Notes: a model not told the origin generated them from the sequence alone. Positions 34,239 to 43,592 are shown, numbered from the stretch's first letter. The stretch: 64,000 nucleotides of DNA from Pseudoxanthomonas sp. (GCF_027498035.1 NZ_CP114978.1:4154001-4218000); one strand, 5' to 3'. A program made the numbers and translations.

Positions 34239-34988
34239 ATGCGCGCCATGGTCCTGAATATCGCCGCTTACCACTTCGTCGCCATCGACGATCCCCGCGC
34301 CCTGGCCGACGCGCTCCATGCGCGTGCCGAGGCGGCTGGCCTGCTGGGCACGCTGCTGGTCGCGCCGGAGGGGCTGAACCTGTTCCTGGCCGGCGTGCCG
34401 GCCGCGCTGCGTGGCTTCCTGGACCAGGTCCGGACCGATCCACGCTTTGCCACGCTGCTGGTCAAGGAAAGTTTCAGCGAGACGCTGCCGTTCGCCCGGC
34501 TCAAGGCCAAGGTCAAGCCGGAGATCATTACCTTCCGCCACGACGGCACCGCGCCGGTCGGGCGCGAACGGGCACCGGCGGTGTCGCCGCAGGCCCTGGC
34601 CCGCTGGCTGGACCAGGGCCATGACGACGCGGGCAAGCCGGTCGTCCTGCTGGACACCCGCAACGAAGAGGAGTTCGGCCACGGCAGCTTCGCCGGTGCG
34701 CTGACCCTGCCGATCACCGACTTCACCGAGCTGCCCGACGCGCTGGCCCCGCACCGCGAGGCGCTGGCCGAAGCGACGGTGGTGAGCTTCTGCACCGGCG
34801 GCGTGCGTTGCGAGAAAGCCGCGCTGTGGATGCACGACACCGGCATGACCAACGTGCTGCAGCTGGAAGGCGGGATCCTGGGTTATTTCGAGCAGGTCGG
34901 CGGCCGTCATTACGATGGCGCGTGCTTCGTGTTCGACCAACGCGTGGCGCTCAAGCCCGACCTGTCACCGGTCGCGTCCGCGGACTGA
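34239..34988 (+). CDS. trhO: tRNA uridine(34) hydroxylase, rhodanese-like
   Basis: TrhO (YceA, formerly UPF0176) makes 5-hydroxyuridine at the wobble base of tRNA using oxygen. The 249-residue protein has the N-terminal acylphosphatase-like domain (GTLLVAPEGLNLFLAG) and the linker VKPEIITFRHD. The rhodanese domain shows VVLLDTRNEEEFGHGSFAGA and the active loop CTGGVRCEKAALWM with Cys at residue 185. It is shorter than E. coli TrhO (350) but close to short members. ATG 34239 or 34248 can serve as start. Confidence 0.88.
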   Translation: MRAMVLNIAAYHFVAIDDPRALADALHARAEAAGLLGTLLVAPEGLNLFLAGVPAALRGFLDQVRTDPRFATLLVKESFSETLPFARLKAKVKPEIITFRHDGTAPVGRERAPAVSPQALARWLDQGHDDAGKPVVLLDTRNEEEFGHGSFAGALTLPITDFTELPDALAPHREALAEATVVSFCTGGVRCEKAALWMHDTGMTNVLQLEGGILGYFEQVGGRHYDGACFVFDQRVALKPDLSPVASAD

Positions 34989-35003
34989 CGCGAAACCCGC
35001 GCG

Positions 35004-36104
35004 CTAGTTGGCGCGAAGCACGCGGTCGCGGCCTTCGCGCTTGGCCCGCAGCAATGCATGGTCGGCACGGCGGATCGCATCCTCCAGGCTTTCCTGGATG
35101 CGCACCTGGCACACGCCGGCACTGAAGGTGATCGGTCGTGGCGCCGGGACGGTCCGGACCGCTTCACACAGATCCTGAACTAGCTGCACCGCGGTCTGCT
35201 CGTTGGCGCCCGGCATCAACACCACGAATTCCTCGCCACCCAGGCGTCCGACGATGTCCTGGCGGCGACCGTGCCGACGCATCATGTCGGCGACCGAAGC
35301 CAGCGCGACATCACCGGCGGCATGGCCGAAGTCGTCGTTGATGCGCTTGAAGTGGTCCAGGTCCAGGTAGGCCAGCGCCAGCGGCTTGCGTGCCGCCCGG
35401 GTCAGGGTGAACACCTCGCGGGCGCTGCGGAACCAGCCTTCGCGGTTGAGCAGGCCGGTCAGCATGTCCAGCTCGACGCGCAGTTCCAGCTGGTTGCGCA
35501 GTTCGAACAGCTCCAGCGCGATCTGCAGCCGCTGGCGCCGCATGAACAGCCCCGCACAGACGCCCAGCACCACCGCGCCCAGCGAGGTCGTCCAGATTCC
35601 CGGCGGTGCCTGCTGCCAGGCCAGTAACCCGGCCAGCGGCAGGGTCAGCGCCGCGGCGATCAGCGCCGCGTCGCAGAGACGAACGCTCAGCGACAGCACC
35701 TGCACCGCCGCCAGCATCAGCACGACATGGACGAGGCTCATGCGTGCGGGCTCGACCTGCACGCTGAGGACCGTGCCGATGCTGATCGCGGCGAGGCCGA
35801 TGATCGCCAGCAGGGTCGGAATATCCCCGTTGAACCAGCGGCGGCGAATGGCCACGCCCAGGCTCACCGTCAGCGCCGACAGCGCCAGTCGATAGGGCAG
35901 GCTCGTGATCGCCAGGTGCAGGTCCTGGGTCAGGTCGCGCAGGCCGCCGATCAGGAACAGCAGCGGCATGGACAGGAACAGGATCGCCACGTAGCGATGC
36001 GACTGCTCGCGTTGCTGCGCAATCAGCGCCCGACGCTGTTCCGGTGCCAGGTCATCGACCCGGCCGTTGAGCCAACCCATTCCATGTCGCCCCTGATTCG
36101 ACAT
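35004..36104 (-). CDS. Membrane-bound diguanylate cyclase (GGDEF)
   Basis: The 366-residue protein has about six transmembrane helices (residues 35-195) followed by a linker helix and a GGDEF domain. Visible elements are LDMLTGLLNREGWFRSA, LDLDHFKRINDDFGHAAGD, and the active motif GGEEF preceded by an allosteric I-site RRQD exactly five residues before. It should therefore make cyclic di-GMP and be product-inhibited. I place the start at ATG 36104; ATG 36080 is an alternative with a better ribosome site. It is divergent from the GST gene, 86 bases away. Confidence 0.88.
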   Translation of the reverse strand: MSNQGRHGMGWLNGRVDDLAPEQRRALIAQQREQSHRYVAILFLSMPLLFLIGGLRDLTQDLHLAITSLPYRLALSALTVSLGVAIRRRWFNGDIPTLLAIIGLAAISIGTVLSVQVEPARMSLVHVVLMLAAVQVLSLSVRLCDAALIAAALTLPLAGLLAWQQAPPGIWTTSLGAVVLGVCAGLFMRRQRLQIALELFELRNQLELRVELDMLTGLLNREGWFRSAREVFTLTRAARKPLALAYLDLDHFKRINDDFGHAAGDVALASVADMMRRHGRRQDIVGRLGGEEFVVLMPGANEQTAVQLVQDLCEAVRTVPAPRPITFSAGVCQVRIQESLEDAIRRADHALLRAKREGRDRVLRAN

Positions 36105-36190
36105 GTGCACGATATCCAAAAATAACTGTGACGTGGTGCAAATCAGGGGCCGGTTATCATCGGCCTGGCCCCCCTTGTCGGTAACCGACG

Positions 36191-36864
36191 ATGCTGACCG
36201 TCCACCATCTGAACAACTCGCGCTCGCAGCGGGTGCTGTGGCTGCTCGAAGAACTGGGCCTGGACTACACGGTGGTGAACTACCAGCGCGATCCCCGGAC
36301 GCTGCTGGCTCCGCCGGAATTGAAGAAGATCCATCCACTGGGCAAGTCGCCGCTGGTCGAGGATGACGGCCGCCTGCTGGCCGAATCCGGCGCGATCATC
36401 GAATACCTGGTCGACACCTACGATGCGGCCCGCAGCCTGGCGCCCACGCCCGGCACCGATGCCCACCTGCGCTACCGCTACTGGCTGCATTACGCCGAGG
36501 GGTCGCTGATGCCGCCGCTGCTGGTCACGCTGGTGTTCAACCGCATCCGCAGCGCGCCGATGCCGTTCTTCGCCAGGCCCATCGCCCGTGGCATCGCCGA
36601 CAAGGCGCTGGCCGGTTTCGCGCGGCCGCAGGTGAAGCTGCACCTGGACTACCTGGAAGCCGAACTGGGCCGCAGCCAGTGGTTTGCCGGACAGGATTTT
36701 TCAGTGCCGCCGACATCCAGATGAGCTTCCCGCTGGAAGCGGCGCAGGCGCGGTTCGGCTTCGACGGCCATCCGCTGCTGGCCCGGTTCATCGAACGCAT
36801 CCACGCCCGACCGGCCTACCAGCGCGCGCTGGCCAAGGGTGGCCCGTACGACCTGCTGAGCTGA
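36191..36864 (+). pseudogene. Glutathione S-transferase, frameshifted
   Basis: The N-terminal thioredoxin-like domain (LTVHHLNNSRSQRVLWLLEE, then HPLGKSPLVEDDGRLLAESG) is a clear GST glutathione-binding site. The helical domain follows to SQWFAGQD. At the five-T run 36697-36701 the frame is lost and a stop appears at 36722-36724. The remaining family sequence (FSAADIQMSFPLEAAQARFG, then FDGHPLLARFIERIHARPAY) continues in the -1 frame to TGA 36864. One extra T would restore a protein of about 224 residues. It is either a recent mutation or a homopolymer sequencing error. Confidence 0.82.
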
Positions 36865-36922
36865 ATACAGCGTCGCACTGGCAGGGGTGGAAGCACGCGT
36901 CGATCGCCCGCATCTTTGGGCC

Positions 36923-37936
36923 ATGAGTACATCGATCCCGACGATTCCCTATTCCGTGCTGGACCTGGCGCCCGTGTGCGAAGGCAGCACCCCGGCCCAG
37001 GCCTTCGCCAACACGCTGGACCTGGCGCGCAACGCCGAACGCTTCGGCTATCACCGCTACTGGCTGGCCGAGCACCACAACATGCCGGGCATCGCCAGCG
37101 CCGCCACCGCGGTCCTGATCGGGCACGTGGCCGGTGGCACTTCGACCATCCGGGTCGGCTCGGGCGGGGTGATGCTGCCCAACCACGCGCCGCTGCAGGT
37201 GGCCGAACAGTTCGGCACGCTGGCCTCGCTGTACCCGAACCGCATCGACCTGGGGCTGGGCCGCGCGCCCGGGACCGACCAGCCCACTGCGCGCGCACTG
37301 CGCCGCTATTTCGACGGGGCCGACCAGTTCCCGGCCGACGTGACCGAGCTGCTGCGCTATTTCGCCCCGGCCCAGCCGGGTCAGCTGGTTCAGGCCGTGC
37401 CGGGTGCGGGCATCGACGTGCCGGTATGGCTGCTGGGCTCCAGCCTGTTCAGCGCGACCCTGGCCGCGCAGCTGGGGCTGCCGTTCGCGTTTGCCTCGCA
37501 TTTCGCGCCCGATGCGATGGACCAGGCGTTGGCGGTGTATCACCGCGACTTCCGCGCCTCGCGCCATCTGCAGCAGCCGTACGCGATCCTGGCCCTGAAC
37601 GTGATCGCCGCCGACACGGACGAGGAGGCCAAGCGCCTGTTCACCACCGCCCAGCAGAGTTTCGTCAACCTGCGCCGTGGCCGTCCGGGCCTGATCCCGG
37701 CGCCGATCGATGACATCGAGGACTTCTGGCAGCCGCATGAAAAGCTCGGCGTGCAGAACGCGCTGGCCTGCAGCGTGGTGGGTTCGCCGGCCACCGTACG
37801 CGCCGGCATCGCGGCCTTCATCGACCGCCATCGCCCGGACGAGATCATGATCGCGGCCAACATCTACGACCACGCCGCGCGGGTGAAGTCCTACCGCATT
37901 GCTTCCGAGGTGATGGCTTCGGCGCAGGCGGCCTGA
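36923..37936 (+). CDS. Luciferase-like flavin-dependent monooxygenase (LLM class)
   Basis: The 337-residue protein begins MSTSIPTIPYSVLDLAPVCE, followed by the LLM signature region YHRYWLAEHHNMPGIASAAT, VGSGGVMLPNHAPLQVAEQF and YPNRIDLGLGRAPGTD. These are typical of the single-subunit bacterial luciferase-like alkanal/alkane monooxygenase group (YhbW type). FMNH2 would be supplied by a reductase elsewhere. The start at ATG 36923 is chosen because the family N-terminus lies there. It follows the GST by 58 bases. Confidence 0.9.
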   Translation: MSTSIPTIPYSVLDLAPVCEGSTPAQAFANTLDLARNAERFGYHRYWLAEHHNMPGIASAATAVLIGHVAGGTSTIRVGSGGVMLPNHAPLQVAEQFGTLASLYPNRIDLGLGRAPGTDQPTARALRRYFDGADQFPADVTELLRYFAPAQPGQLVQAVPGAGIDVPVWLLGSSLFSATLAAQLGLPFAFASHFAPDAMDQALAVYHRDFRASRHLQQPYAILALNVIAADTDEEAKRLFTTAQQSFVNLRRGRPGLIPAPIDDIEDFWQPHEKLGVQNALACSVVGSPATVRAGIAAFIDRHRPDEIMIAANIYDHAARVKSYRIASEVMASAQAA

Positions 37937-38003
37937 ACCGATCGCGGGACCGACGGGGCGCGAAGCGGTTAACCTAACGCCATCACGCAGTCGGTCTCAT
38001 GTC

Positions 38004-38414
38004 ATGTCGATCACCTCCAAGCAGCGCCGCGATGCGCGCAAACGCCGCGAAGAACGGGCCCGCAACCAGGCCGAAGCGGCCGCCGGCCCGGCGTCCCCGA
38101 TCGAACCGCATGCCGAACTCCGTGACGCCCAGAAGCAGCTGCTGGCCGGCATCGTCCGCCGCGATGGCCAATGGGTGCTGGGCATGAACGGCCGCATCGC
38201 CGGTGAATCGGACAGCGCGGCCAACGTGCTGGCCCTGATCCTGCGCGCGGCCGAGCTGCACGACCGCGCCGGCACCAACGTGCGCCTGGTCTATTCCGAC
38301 GACCTCAAGCACGCCGCCCAGGCCGAGGCGGCCGCGCAGGGCATGACCTTCGAGCAGTTCCAGCAACAGTTCACCGCCAGGCTGCAGGACGGCGAGCGCG
38401 CCGAGTCGCACTGA
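38004..38414 (+). CDS. Conserved hypothetical protein
   Basis: The 136-residue protein opens with a strongly basic helix (ITSKQRRDARKRREERARNQ) followed by Ala-rich helices (LRDAQKQLLAGIVRRDGQWV, NVLALILRAAELHDRAGTNV). It has a basic-then-acidic layout without signal peptide or membrane span, suggesting a small nucleic-acid- or protein-binding factor. I do not recognise a named domain. It ends 16 bases before the GNAT start, probably in one transcript. Confidence 0.7.
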   Translation: MSITSKQRRDARKRREERARNQAEAAAGPASPIEPHAELRDAQKQLLAGIVRRDGQWVLGMNGRIAGESDSAANVLALILRAAELHDRAGTNVRLVYSDDLKHAAQAEAAAQGMTFEQFQQQFTARLQDGERAESH

Positions 38415-38430
38415 GGTGACGGTCCCGGCC

Positions 38431-38961
38431 ATGGCCGGCCCGCGCGTGGTCGTGCGTCGCCTGTGCCGCAGCGATGCCGCCGCGCTGCTGGTCGCGCATC
38501 GTGCCAGCACGGCGCTGCATCATCCCTGGGTGTCGCCCTGCCTGGAGCAGGCGGGCTTCGATGCCTGGTTCGCCAGGACCCTGGGCCAGGACTACGTCAG
38601 CCTGATCGCGTTTGAAGCTGTCGGCCATCGGGTCGCAGGTGTTTTCAACTGCAGCCAGATCAGCCGCGGCAACCTGCAGAGCGCCTACCTCGGTTATTAC
38701 GCCTGCGCGCCCTTTGCCGGCACCGGCCTGATGGGCGAAGCGATGCCGCAGGTGCTGGCGCATCTGTTCGACGTCGTCGGCCTGCATCGCATCGAAGCCA
38801 ATATCCAGCCCGACAACCAGCGCTCCATTGCCCTGGCGCGCGGTGCCGGCTTCCGCCTGGAAGGCTATTCACCGCGCTATCTGAAGATCGACGGCCACTG
38901 GCGCGACCACGAACGCTGGGCGCTGCTGGCCGACGAGGTGGGCGTCAGCGCTCCGCCGTGA
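38431..38961 (+). CDS. GNAT N-acetyltransferase (RimJ/RimL type)
   Basis: The 176-residue protein has the RimJ/RimL pattern: VVVRRLCRSDAAALLVAH at the N-terminus, LGYYACAPFAGTGLMGEAMP for strand 4 and the acetyl-CoA loop, and IEANIQPDNQRSIALARGAG for motif B, ending EGYSPRYLKIDGHWRDHERW. It would acetylate an alpha-amino group of a protein or small molecule. ATG 38431 is preferred because AGGTGA sits upstream; GTG 38416 is possible. Its 3' end overlaps the converging M2 peptidase gene by 17 bases. Confidence 0.85.
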   Translation: MAGPRVVVRRLCRSDAAALLVAHRASTALHHPWVSPCLEQAGFDAWFARTLGQDYVSLIAFEAVGHRVAGVFNCSQISRGNLQSAYLGYYACAPFAGTGLMGEAMPQVLAHLFDVVGLHRIEANIQPDNQRSIALARGAGFRLEGYSPRYLKIDGHWRDHERWALLADEVGVSAPP

Positions 38962-41026
38962 TGCCGTCTGCCGCGGGCACCTGCCAGCCGCAGGTCTTGC
39001 CTTCGTTCTGCTGCTTGAGCCAGGCCTGCAGCGGCTGGAAATATTCCAGCATCGGGGCTGCGTCCATCCGGTCGCTGCCGGTGAGCGATTTCAGCGTGTC
39101 CTGCCACGGCTGGCTGCTGCCCTTGCCCAGCATTGCCCAGAACTTCTGCCCGGCGACCTTGTTGCCGTAGAAGCTGCACTGGTTGAGCGGGCCGGTGTAG
39201 CCGGAGGCATCGCACAGCGCCTTGTAGAACTGGAACTGCAGGATGTCGGCCATGAAATAGCGCATGTACGGCGTGTTGGCCGGCACGTGGTACTTGGCGG
39301 CGGCGTCGAAGTATTCCTCGCCACGCGGCGTGGCCGGCGCCACGCCCTGGTACTGCGCCTTGAGCTGCCACCACGCGGCGTTGTAGTGATCGGGCTTGAT
39401 CGAACCATCGAACACGCCCCAGCGCCAGCGGTCGATCATCAGGCCGAACGGCAGGAACGCGACCTTGGCCAGGGCCATGCGCATCTGTGCGTTGACCAGG
39501 GCTTCCTCGCTTTCTGCCTGTGCCTTCACCAGGCCGATCGACGCCAGGTACTTGGGTGTCATCGCCAGCACGATGGTGTCGCCGATGGCCTCGTGGAAGC
39601 CGTCGTTGGCTCCGCCCTGGAACACCGGCGGCTGGCTGTTGTAGGCCAGGTCGTAATACAGGTGGCCCAGCTCGTGATAGACCGTGGTGAAGCTTTCCTC
39701 GTCCGGCTTGATGCACATCTTGGTGCGCACGTCGCCGGCCATGTCCAGGTCCCAGGCGCTGGCGTGGCAGACCACGTCGCGGTCGCGCGGCTTGATGAAC
39801 TGCGCTTTCTGCCAGTAGCTTTTGGGCAGCGGTGGCATGCCGAGCGAGGTATAGAAATCCTGTGCGCGCGCGGCCATCGCCTTGGCGCTGGCAAGGTCCG
39901 CGGCGTGGCGCAGGTCGGCAACGCGGGCGATGGCCTCGTCATACGCGCGGCGGCTCATGCGCGCGCGTTCGTCATCATCTGGCGCGTGGCCCAGGGCCTG
40001 CAGCTGCGCGGCGTAGTTGGCATCGCGCGCGCCTTCGAACGGGTCGTCCAGGTCCAGCCCGGCGTCCTTGAGCGTCTTCTCGAACTGGCCGTCGTCCTGC
40101 GCCTGCAGCGCGCCGGTGATGTCCAGTCCGCCGGCCTGCGGATACGGTTGCAGGATGTCCCACAGGTTGCTCCAGTCCTGCTGCCACATGTTGCCGAGCA
40201 GGTGTGCCGGCAGCAGACCGCCATCGACCTGGCCGCGCATCCCGTAACGCGCTTCCAGCTTGCTGCGGGTGTAGCAGTGCAGCTGTTCGTACAGCGGCTT
40301 GACCTGGCCCCACAGGCGGTCGGTTTCGGCGCCGATCTCGCCCGGCGCCATGTCGTAGCCGCTGCGCCACAGCTCGCCGGCATCGGCAAAGCCCATGTCG
40401 TGCGCGCCTTCATTCGCCAGCTGGACGAACTGGGTGTAGCTGTCGCGCATCGGTGGCGCAATCGAATGCCAGCCCTGCCAGGCATCGAGCTGGGTGTCGT
40501 AGTCGCGGCTGTGTGCGAGCACCTCTTCCAGTGCGCCCAGCTGGCGGCAATTGCGGGCCTGCCCTTCGCCGGTGCAATAGCGGCCGTTGCCATACGTGCC
40601 TTCCAGCTGCGCGGCGATCCGGGTCAGTTCGGCCAGCTTGGTCGGGTCCTGCGGCGCCGGCATGGCGGTCATCAGCTTGAGCAGGCCGATCGCACGCGCG
40701 GTCTGTGGCGGCATCTGCTTGCCTTCGAAGCGGCGCGACTGGGTGATCCAGGCGTTGAGCTGGGTCAGGGCGCGTTCGTTGGCCTTGGCCGCCACGCGCT
40801 GGCTGTCATCGTTGATGTAGGTGGACGAGAGCCATTGCGCGGAGTTCACTTCCGGCGATTGTTCGCGCAGCTGCGCGTTGACCCGTTCGATGAAGGCCTC
40901 GGGCGTTTCGTCCTTCGGTGCCTGGGCCACGCCGTCCCTGGGCGTGTCGTCATCGGAGCCGCAACCGGATAGGGCAAAAAATGAGAGGCCCGCGGCGATG
41001 GCGAACACAAGATGACGTGGCTTCAC
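38945..41026 (-). CDS. M2-family zinc metallopeptidase (ACE-like peptidyl-dipeptidase), lipoprotein
   Basis: The 693-residue protein starts at GTG 41026 behind AGGGAA and has a lipoprotein signal (VFAIAAGLSFFALSGC). The zinc site is HELGH at residues 451-455, with the third ligand Glu 479 in HEAIGD. These, and flanking YDLAYNSQPPVFQ, identify the M2 (angiotensin-converting-enzyme) family. Bacterial members, known in Xanthomonas and Stenotrophomonas, remove C-terminal dipeptides. It probably works in the periplasm on peptides. Confidence 0.92.
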   Translation of the reverse strand: MKPRHLVFAIAAGLSFFALSGCGSDDDTPRDGVAQAPKDETPEAFIERVNAQLREQSPEVNSAQWLSSTYINDDSQRVAAKANERALTQLNAWITQSRRFEGKQMPPQTARAIGLLKLMTAMPAPQDPTKLAELTRIAAQLEGTYGNGRYCTGEGQARNCRQLGALEEVLAHSRDYDTQLDAWQGWHSIAPPMRDSYTQFVQLANEGAHDMGFADAGELWRSGYDMAPGEIGAETDRLWGQVKPLYEQLHCYTRSKLEARYGMRGQVDGGLLPAHLLGNMWQQDWSNLWDILQPYPQAGGLDITGALQAQDDGQFEKTLKDAGLDLDDPFEGARDANYAAQLQALGHAPDDDERARMSRRAYDEAIARVADLRHAADLASAKAMAARAQDFYTSLGMPPLPKSYWQKAQFIKPRDRDVVCHASAWDLDMAGDVRTKMCIKPDEESFTTVYHELGHLYYDLAYNSQPPVFQGGANDGFHEAIGDTIVLAMTPKYLASIGLVKAQAESEEALVNAQMRMALAKVAFLPFGLMIDRWRWGVFDGSIKPDHYNAAWWQLKAQYQGVAPATPRGEEYFDAAAKYHVPANTPYMRYFMADILQFQFYKALCDASGYTGPLNQCSFYGNKVAGQKFWAMLGKGSSQPWQDTLKSLTGSDRMDAAPMLEYFQPLQAWLKQQNEGKTCGWQVPAADGITAER

Positions 41027-41227
41027 GAGCGCTTCCCTGGCGATAGGCAGCCCGCAGGCTAGAGAAGCCGCCGTCGCCTCGCAAGGGTCGCGGGCCCGCA
41101 TGGGGTTTGAACTTTGGGCGCATGGATAGCGACGCAGCCGCGAGCTGCGCTTCATCCCGCATGCCTTTCGCGCGACAACGCACCGGAGCGCGGGCGGGGC
41201 GGACGCTTCCGCCGAAGCGCGTTGTTC

Positions 41228-41896
41228 CTACGCCGGCAACGCAGCCCGGATGCGCTCGCGCAGGCGCTGGGCACGACGGCGGATCTTGCGCCTGGCCAGT
41301 GCGTTGAACCAGCGCGACAGCGGCACGATTTCCTTGCCGGACACGACCGACTTGGCGTCCACGCAGACCAGGCGTACGCCTTCGCCGTGCGGCAGCACCA
41401 GCAGGTTGCCTGCGTTGAGGTCGAACAGCGGGATGCGATGACGCAGCAGCCATTGCTCGAATGCGGTGACCGCCGCGCACAGCACCTCGGCCGGATACTG
41501 CGGGTGGTCGAACAGCAGCGCGTACAGGCTGGGCGCGGGTGCGCCATCGGCCAGGGTCACGCGTTCGCAGCACAGCGCCTGGCCATACACCGTGCGGAAG
41601 ATGCCGAGCACCGTCGCCAGGTGGGCCTGCAGGTCCTCGGGCGGAAGCCTTGCGGACAGCTGCATCCAGGCCCGCAGCTCTGCATGGTTTTCATCGCGCT
41701 GGGGTTTGCGCACCGCCCGCCATCGCTGCACGCGCTGGCGCAGGCCCACGCGTGTGCGCTGGCTGGTGGGCAGCATGAATTTCAGGCATTGCCGGGTATC
41801 ACGACGATCGACCACGCACACGCGATTGGCGCCGCGGCCAATCACGGTCATGTGGTTCCAGTCGTCGCCAGGCCGTGGGCCGGGAGTGTTGCTCAT
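41228..41896 (-). CDS. YrbL-like kinase-fold protein
   Basis: The 222-residue protein has a Gly-rich opening (VIGRGANRVCVVDRRDTRQC, then LKFML with a possible ATP lysine) and a catalytic-loop-like FDLNAGNLLVLP followed by LVCVDAKSVVSGKEIVPL. This is the layout of the PhoP-regulated YrbL family, related to bacterial kinase folds. The C-terminus is very basic (ARRKIRRRAQRLRERIRAA). The substrate is unknown. It is 42 bases downstream of the HExxH-protein gene on the same strand. Confidence 0.75.
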   Translation of the reverse strand: MSNTPGPRPGDDWNHMTVIGRGANRVCVVDRRDTRQCLKFMLPTSQRTRVGLRQRVQRWRAVRKPQRDENHAELRAWMQLSARLPPEDLQAHLATVLGIFRTVYGQALCCERVTLADGAPAPSLYALLFDHPQYPAEVLCAAVTAFEQWLLRHRIPLFDLNAGNLLVLPHGEGVRLVCVDAKSVVSGKEIVPLSRWFNALARRKIRRRAQRLRERIRAALPA

Positions 41897-41938
41897 GCGC
41901 GTCCCCTCACGCGGTGTGCTGCCGGAAATGCGACAGCG

Positions 41939-42463
41939 TCAGTGCGGCAGGCCGCGTTCGGCCAGCCAGCTGCGCGCATCGTCCGCATCCTGGGCCATCC
42001 AGGCTTCGGTGGAGCCCATCCGGAACGAATAACCCCAGGCATCCATGTCGGCCATCAGCCGGGCGCGGCCCACGCCGGGCAGCTCGTCGGCCAGCACCAC
42101 CTGCAGGTAGCAGGTGGCGTCTTCCTCGATGTCCGAATCGGTGGCATCGGTGTGGACCAGGGCGCGTTTTTCCGGCGTCAGCACGATCAGGTGGCAGGCT
42201 TCGTGCAGCATCGAATGCACCGGCGTATCGCTGCGCACATAGACGTTGTGGGCGATGACGCCGGCTTCCGGATCACCCCAGAAGCTGCCGGGAATCGGCA
42301 CGCCATCGGGGACGCGATGCAGCGCCAGGTCAAAGCGCGCCAGTAGCGCCTCCATCACGCCGAAGTCCATATCGCGCACGCACAGCACGGTCTGCGCTGC
42401 GGCATCGCTGCCGGGCAGCGGCGGAGTGAATTCGACGAGGGACGAGGTGGTCTGCGTGGACAT
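41939..42463 (-). CDS. Putative small zinc-metalloprotease-like protein
   Basis: The 174-residue protein contains HEACH at residues 87-91, an HExxH zinc-binding motif, in VHSMLHEACHLIVLT. A downstream SDIEEDATCYLQV offers Glu/Asp residues as third ligand. It has no signal peptide or membrane span and is acidic. I recall it only as a conserved uncharacterised protein of xanthomonads. It lies downstream of minE on the same strand with a 62-base gap, so co-transcription is possible. Confidence 0.62.
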   Translation of the reverse strand: MSTQTTSSLVEFTPPLPGSDAAAQTVLCVRDMDFGVMEALLARFDLALHRVPDGVPIPGSFWGDPEAGVIAHNVYVRSDTPVHSMLHEACHLIVLTPEKRALVHTDATDSDIEEDATCYLQVVLADELPGVGRARLMADMDAWGYSFRMGSTEAWMAQDADDARSWLAERGLPH

Positions 42464-42525
42464 GGCGTGCGGGACTGCGATGACGGTCAGGTGCCGGCGC
42501 GGGCGTGGCGCCCGCGCCGGAGGGA

Positions 42526-42780
42526 TCAGGCTTTGCCGTCGGGCAGGGCCACGGAGATGTCCAGCACGTCGTGGTCGCCTTCCTTGAGCAGGTCAACCTT
42601 CACCGCGTCCACGTCGATGTTGACGTACTTCTTGATCACTTCCAGCAGCTCGCGCTGCAGCAGTGGCAGGTAGTCCGGCGCGCCGCGCTGGTTGCGTTCC
42701 TGCGCGATGATGATCTGCAGGCGGTTCTTGGCGGTCTCGGCGGTGTTCTTCTTGGCCTTGAGGAAATCGAACATACCCAT
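42526..42780 (-). CDS. minE: Cell division topological specificity factor MinE
   Basis: MinE drives pole-to-pole oscillation of MinD and so relieves division inhibition at mid-cell. The 84-residue protein starts with the membrane-targeting segment MGMFDFLKAKKN. The MinD-binding region is AKNRLQIIIAQERNQRG, and the dimer domain YLPLLQRELLEVIKKYVNID. ATG 42780 sits behind GGAGG and 2 bases after the minD stop; a TTG 6 bases upstream is less likely. Confidence 0.95.
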   Translation of the reverse strand: MGMFDFLKAKKNTAETAKNRLQIIIAQERNQRGAPDYLPLLQRELLEVIKKYVNIDVDAVKVDLLKEGDHDVLDISVALPDGKA

Positions 42781-42782
42781 GC

Positions 42783-43592
42783 TCAACCTCCGAATAGCTT
42801 GCTGAAGAAGCCTTTCTTTTCAAGCGAGGTGAAGCGCATCGGACGGTCTTCGCCCAGCAGGCGCGCCACGGCGTCATCGTAGGCCTGGCCGGCCGGCGAC
42901 TCCAGGTCAAGAATCACCGGTTCGCCCTTGTTGGAGGCGTTGAGCACGTCGCCGGACTCGGGAATCACACCAAGCGTCTTCAGGCCAAGGACTTCCTCGA
43001 CGTCCTTGATGGAGAGCATCTCGCCGGTTTCCACGCGGCCCGGGTTGTAGCGGGTCAGCAGCAGGTTCGGGACCAGCGTCTTGCCTTCTTCGGCGCGGCG
43101 GGTCTTGGAGTCCAGCAGGCCCAGGATGCGGTCGGAGTCGCGCACCGAGGACACTTCCGGGTTGACCACCACGACCGCCTTGTCGGCGTAGTACATGGCC
43201 AGGAACGCGCCCTTCTCGATACCGGCCGGGGAGTCGCAGACGACGAAGTCGAAGCCATCGGCGTCCAGGTCCTTGAGGACCTTCTCCACGCCTTCCTTGG
43301 TCAGCGCGTCCTTGTCGCGGGTCTGCGAGGCGGCCAGCACGAACAGCGTGTCGAAGCGCTTGTCCTTGATCAGTGCCTGCTTCAGCGTGGCTTCGCCCTG
43401 GGTGACGTTGATGAAGTCGTACACCACGCGGCGCTCGCAGCCCATGATCAGGTCGAGGTTGCGCAGGCCGACGTCGAAGTCGATGACGGCGACTTTCTTG
43501 CCGCGACGTGCCAGGCCGCAGGCAATGCTGGCGCTGGTGGTGGTCTTGCCTACGCCGCCCTTGCCGGACGTGACGACGATGATCTCAGCCAA
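42783..43592 (-). CDS. minD: Septum site-determining ATPase MinD
   Basis: MinD is the membrane-cycling ATPase that recruits MinC. The 269 residues match E. coli (270). The deviant Walker A motif KGGVGKTTT at residues 11-19 supplies both signature lysines (11 and 16). IDFDVGLRNLDLIMGCERR and CDSPAGIEKGAFLAMYYADK are MinD-specific. The C-terminal amphipathic membrane helix is RFTSLEKKGFFSKLFGG. It lies between minC (85-base gap) and minE (2-base gap). Confidence 0.97.
   Translation of the reverse strand: MAEIIVVTSGKGGVGKTTTSASIACGLARRGKKVAVIDFDVGLRNLDLIMGCERRVVYDFINVTQGEATLKQALIKDKRFDTLFVLAASQTRDKDALTKEGVEKVLKDLDADGFDFVVCDSPAGIEKGAFLAMYYADKAVVVVNPEVSSVRDSDRILGLLDSKTRRAEEGKTLVPNLLLTRYNPGRVETGEMLSIKDVEEVLGLKTLGVIPESGDVLNASNKGEPVILDLESPAGQAYDDAVARLLGEDRPMRFTSLEKKGFFSKLFGG

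Noticed and set aside
36690..36724. Programmed -1 frameshift in the GST gene
   Set aside because: T-TTT-TCA is not a proper slippery heptamer and GSTs are not known to use frameshifting; mutation or sequencing error is simpler.
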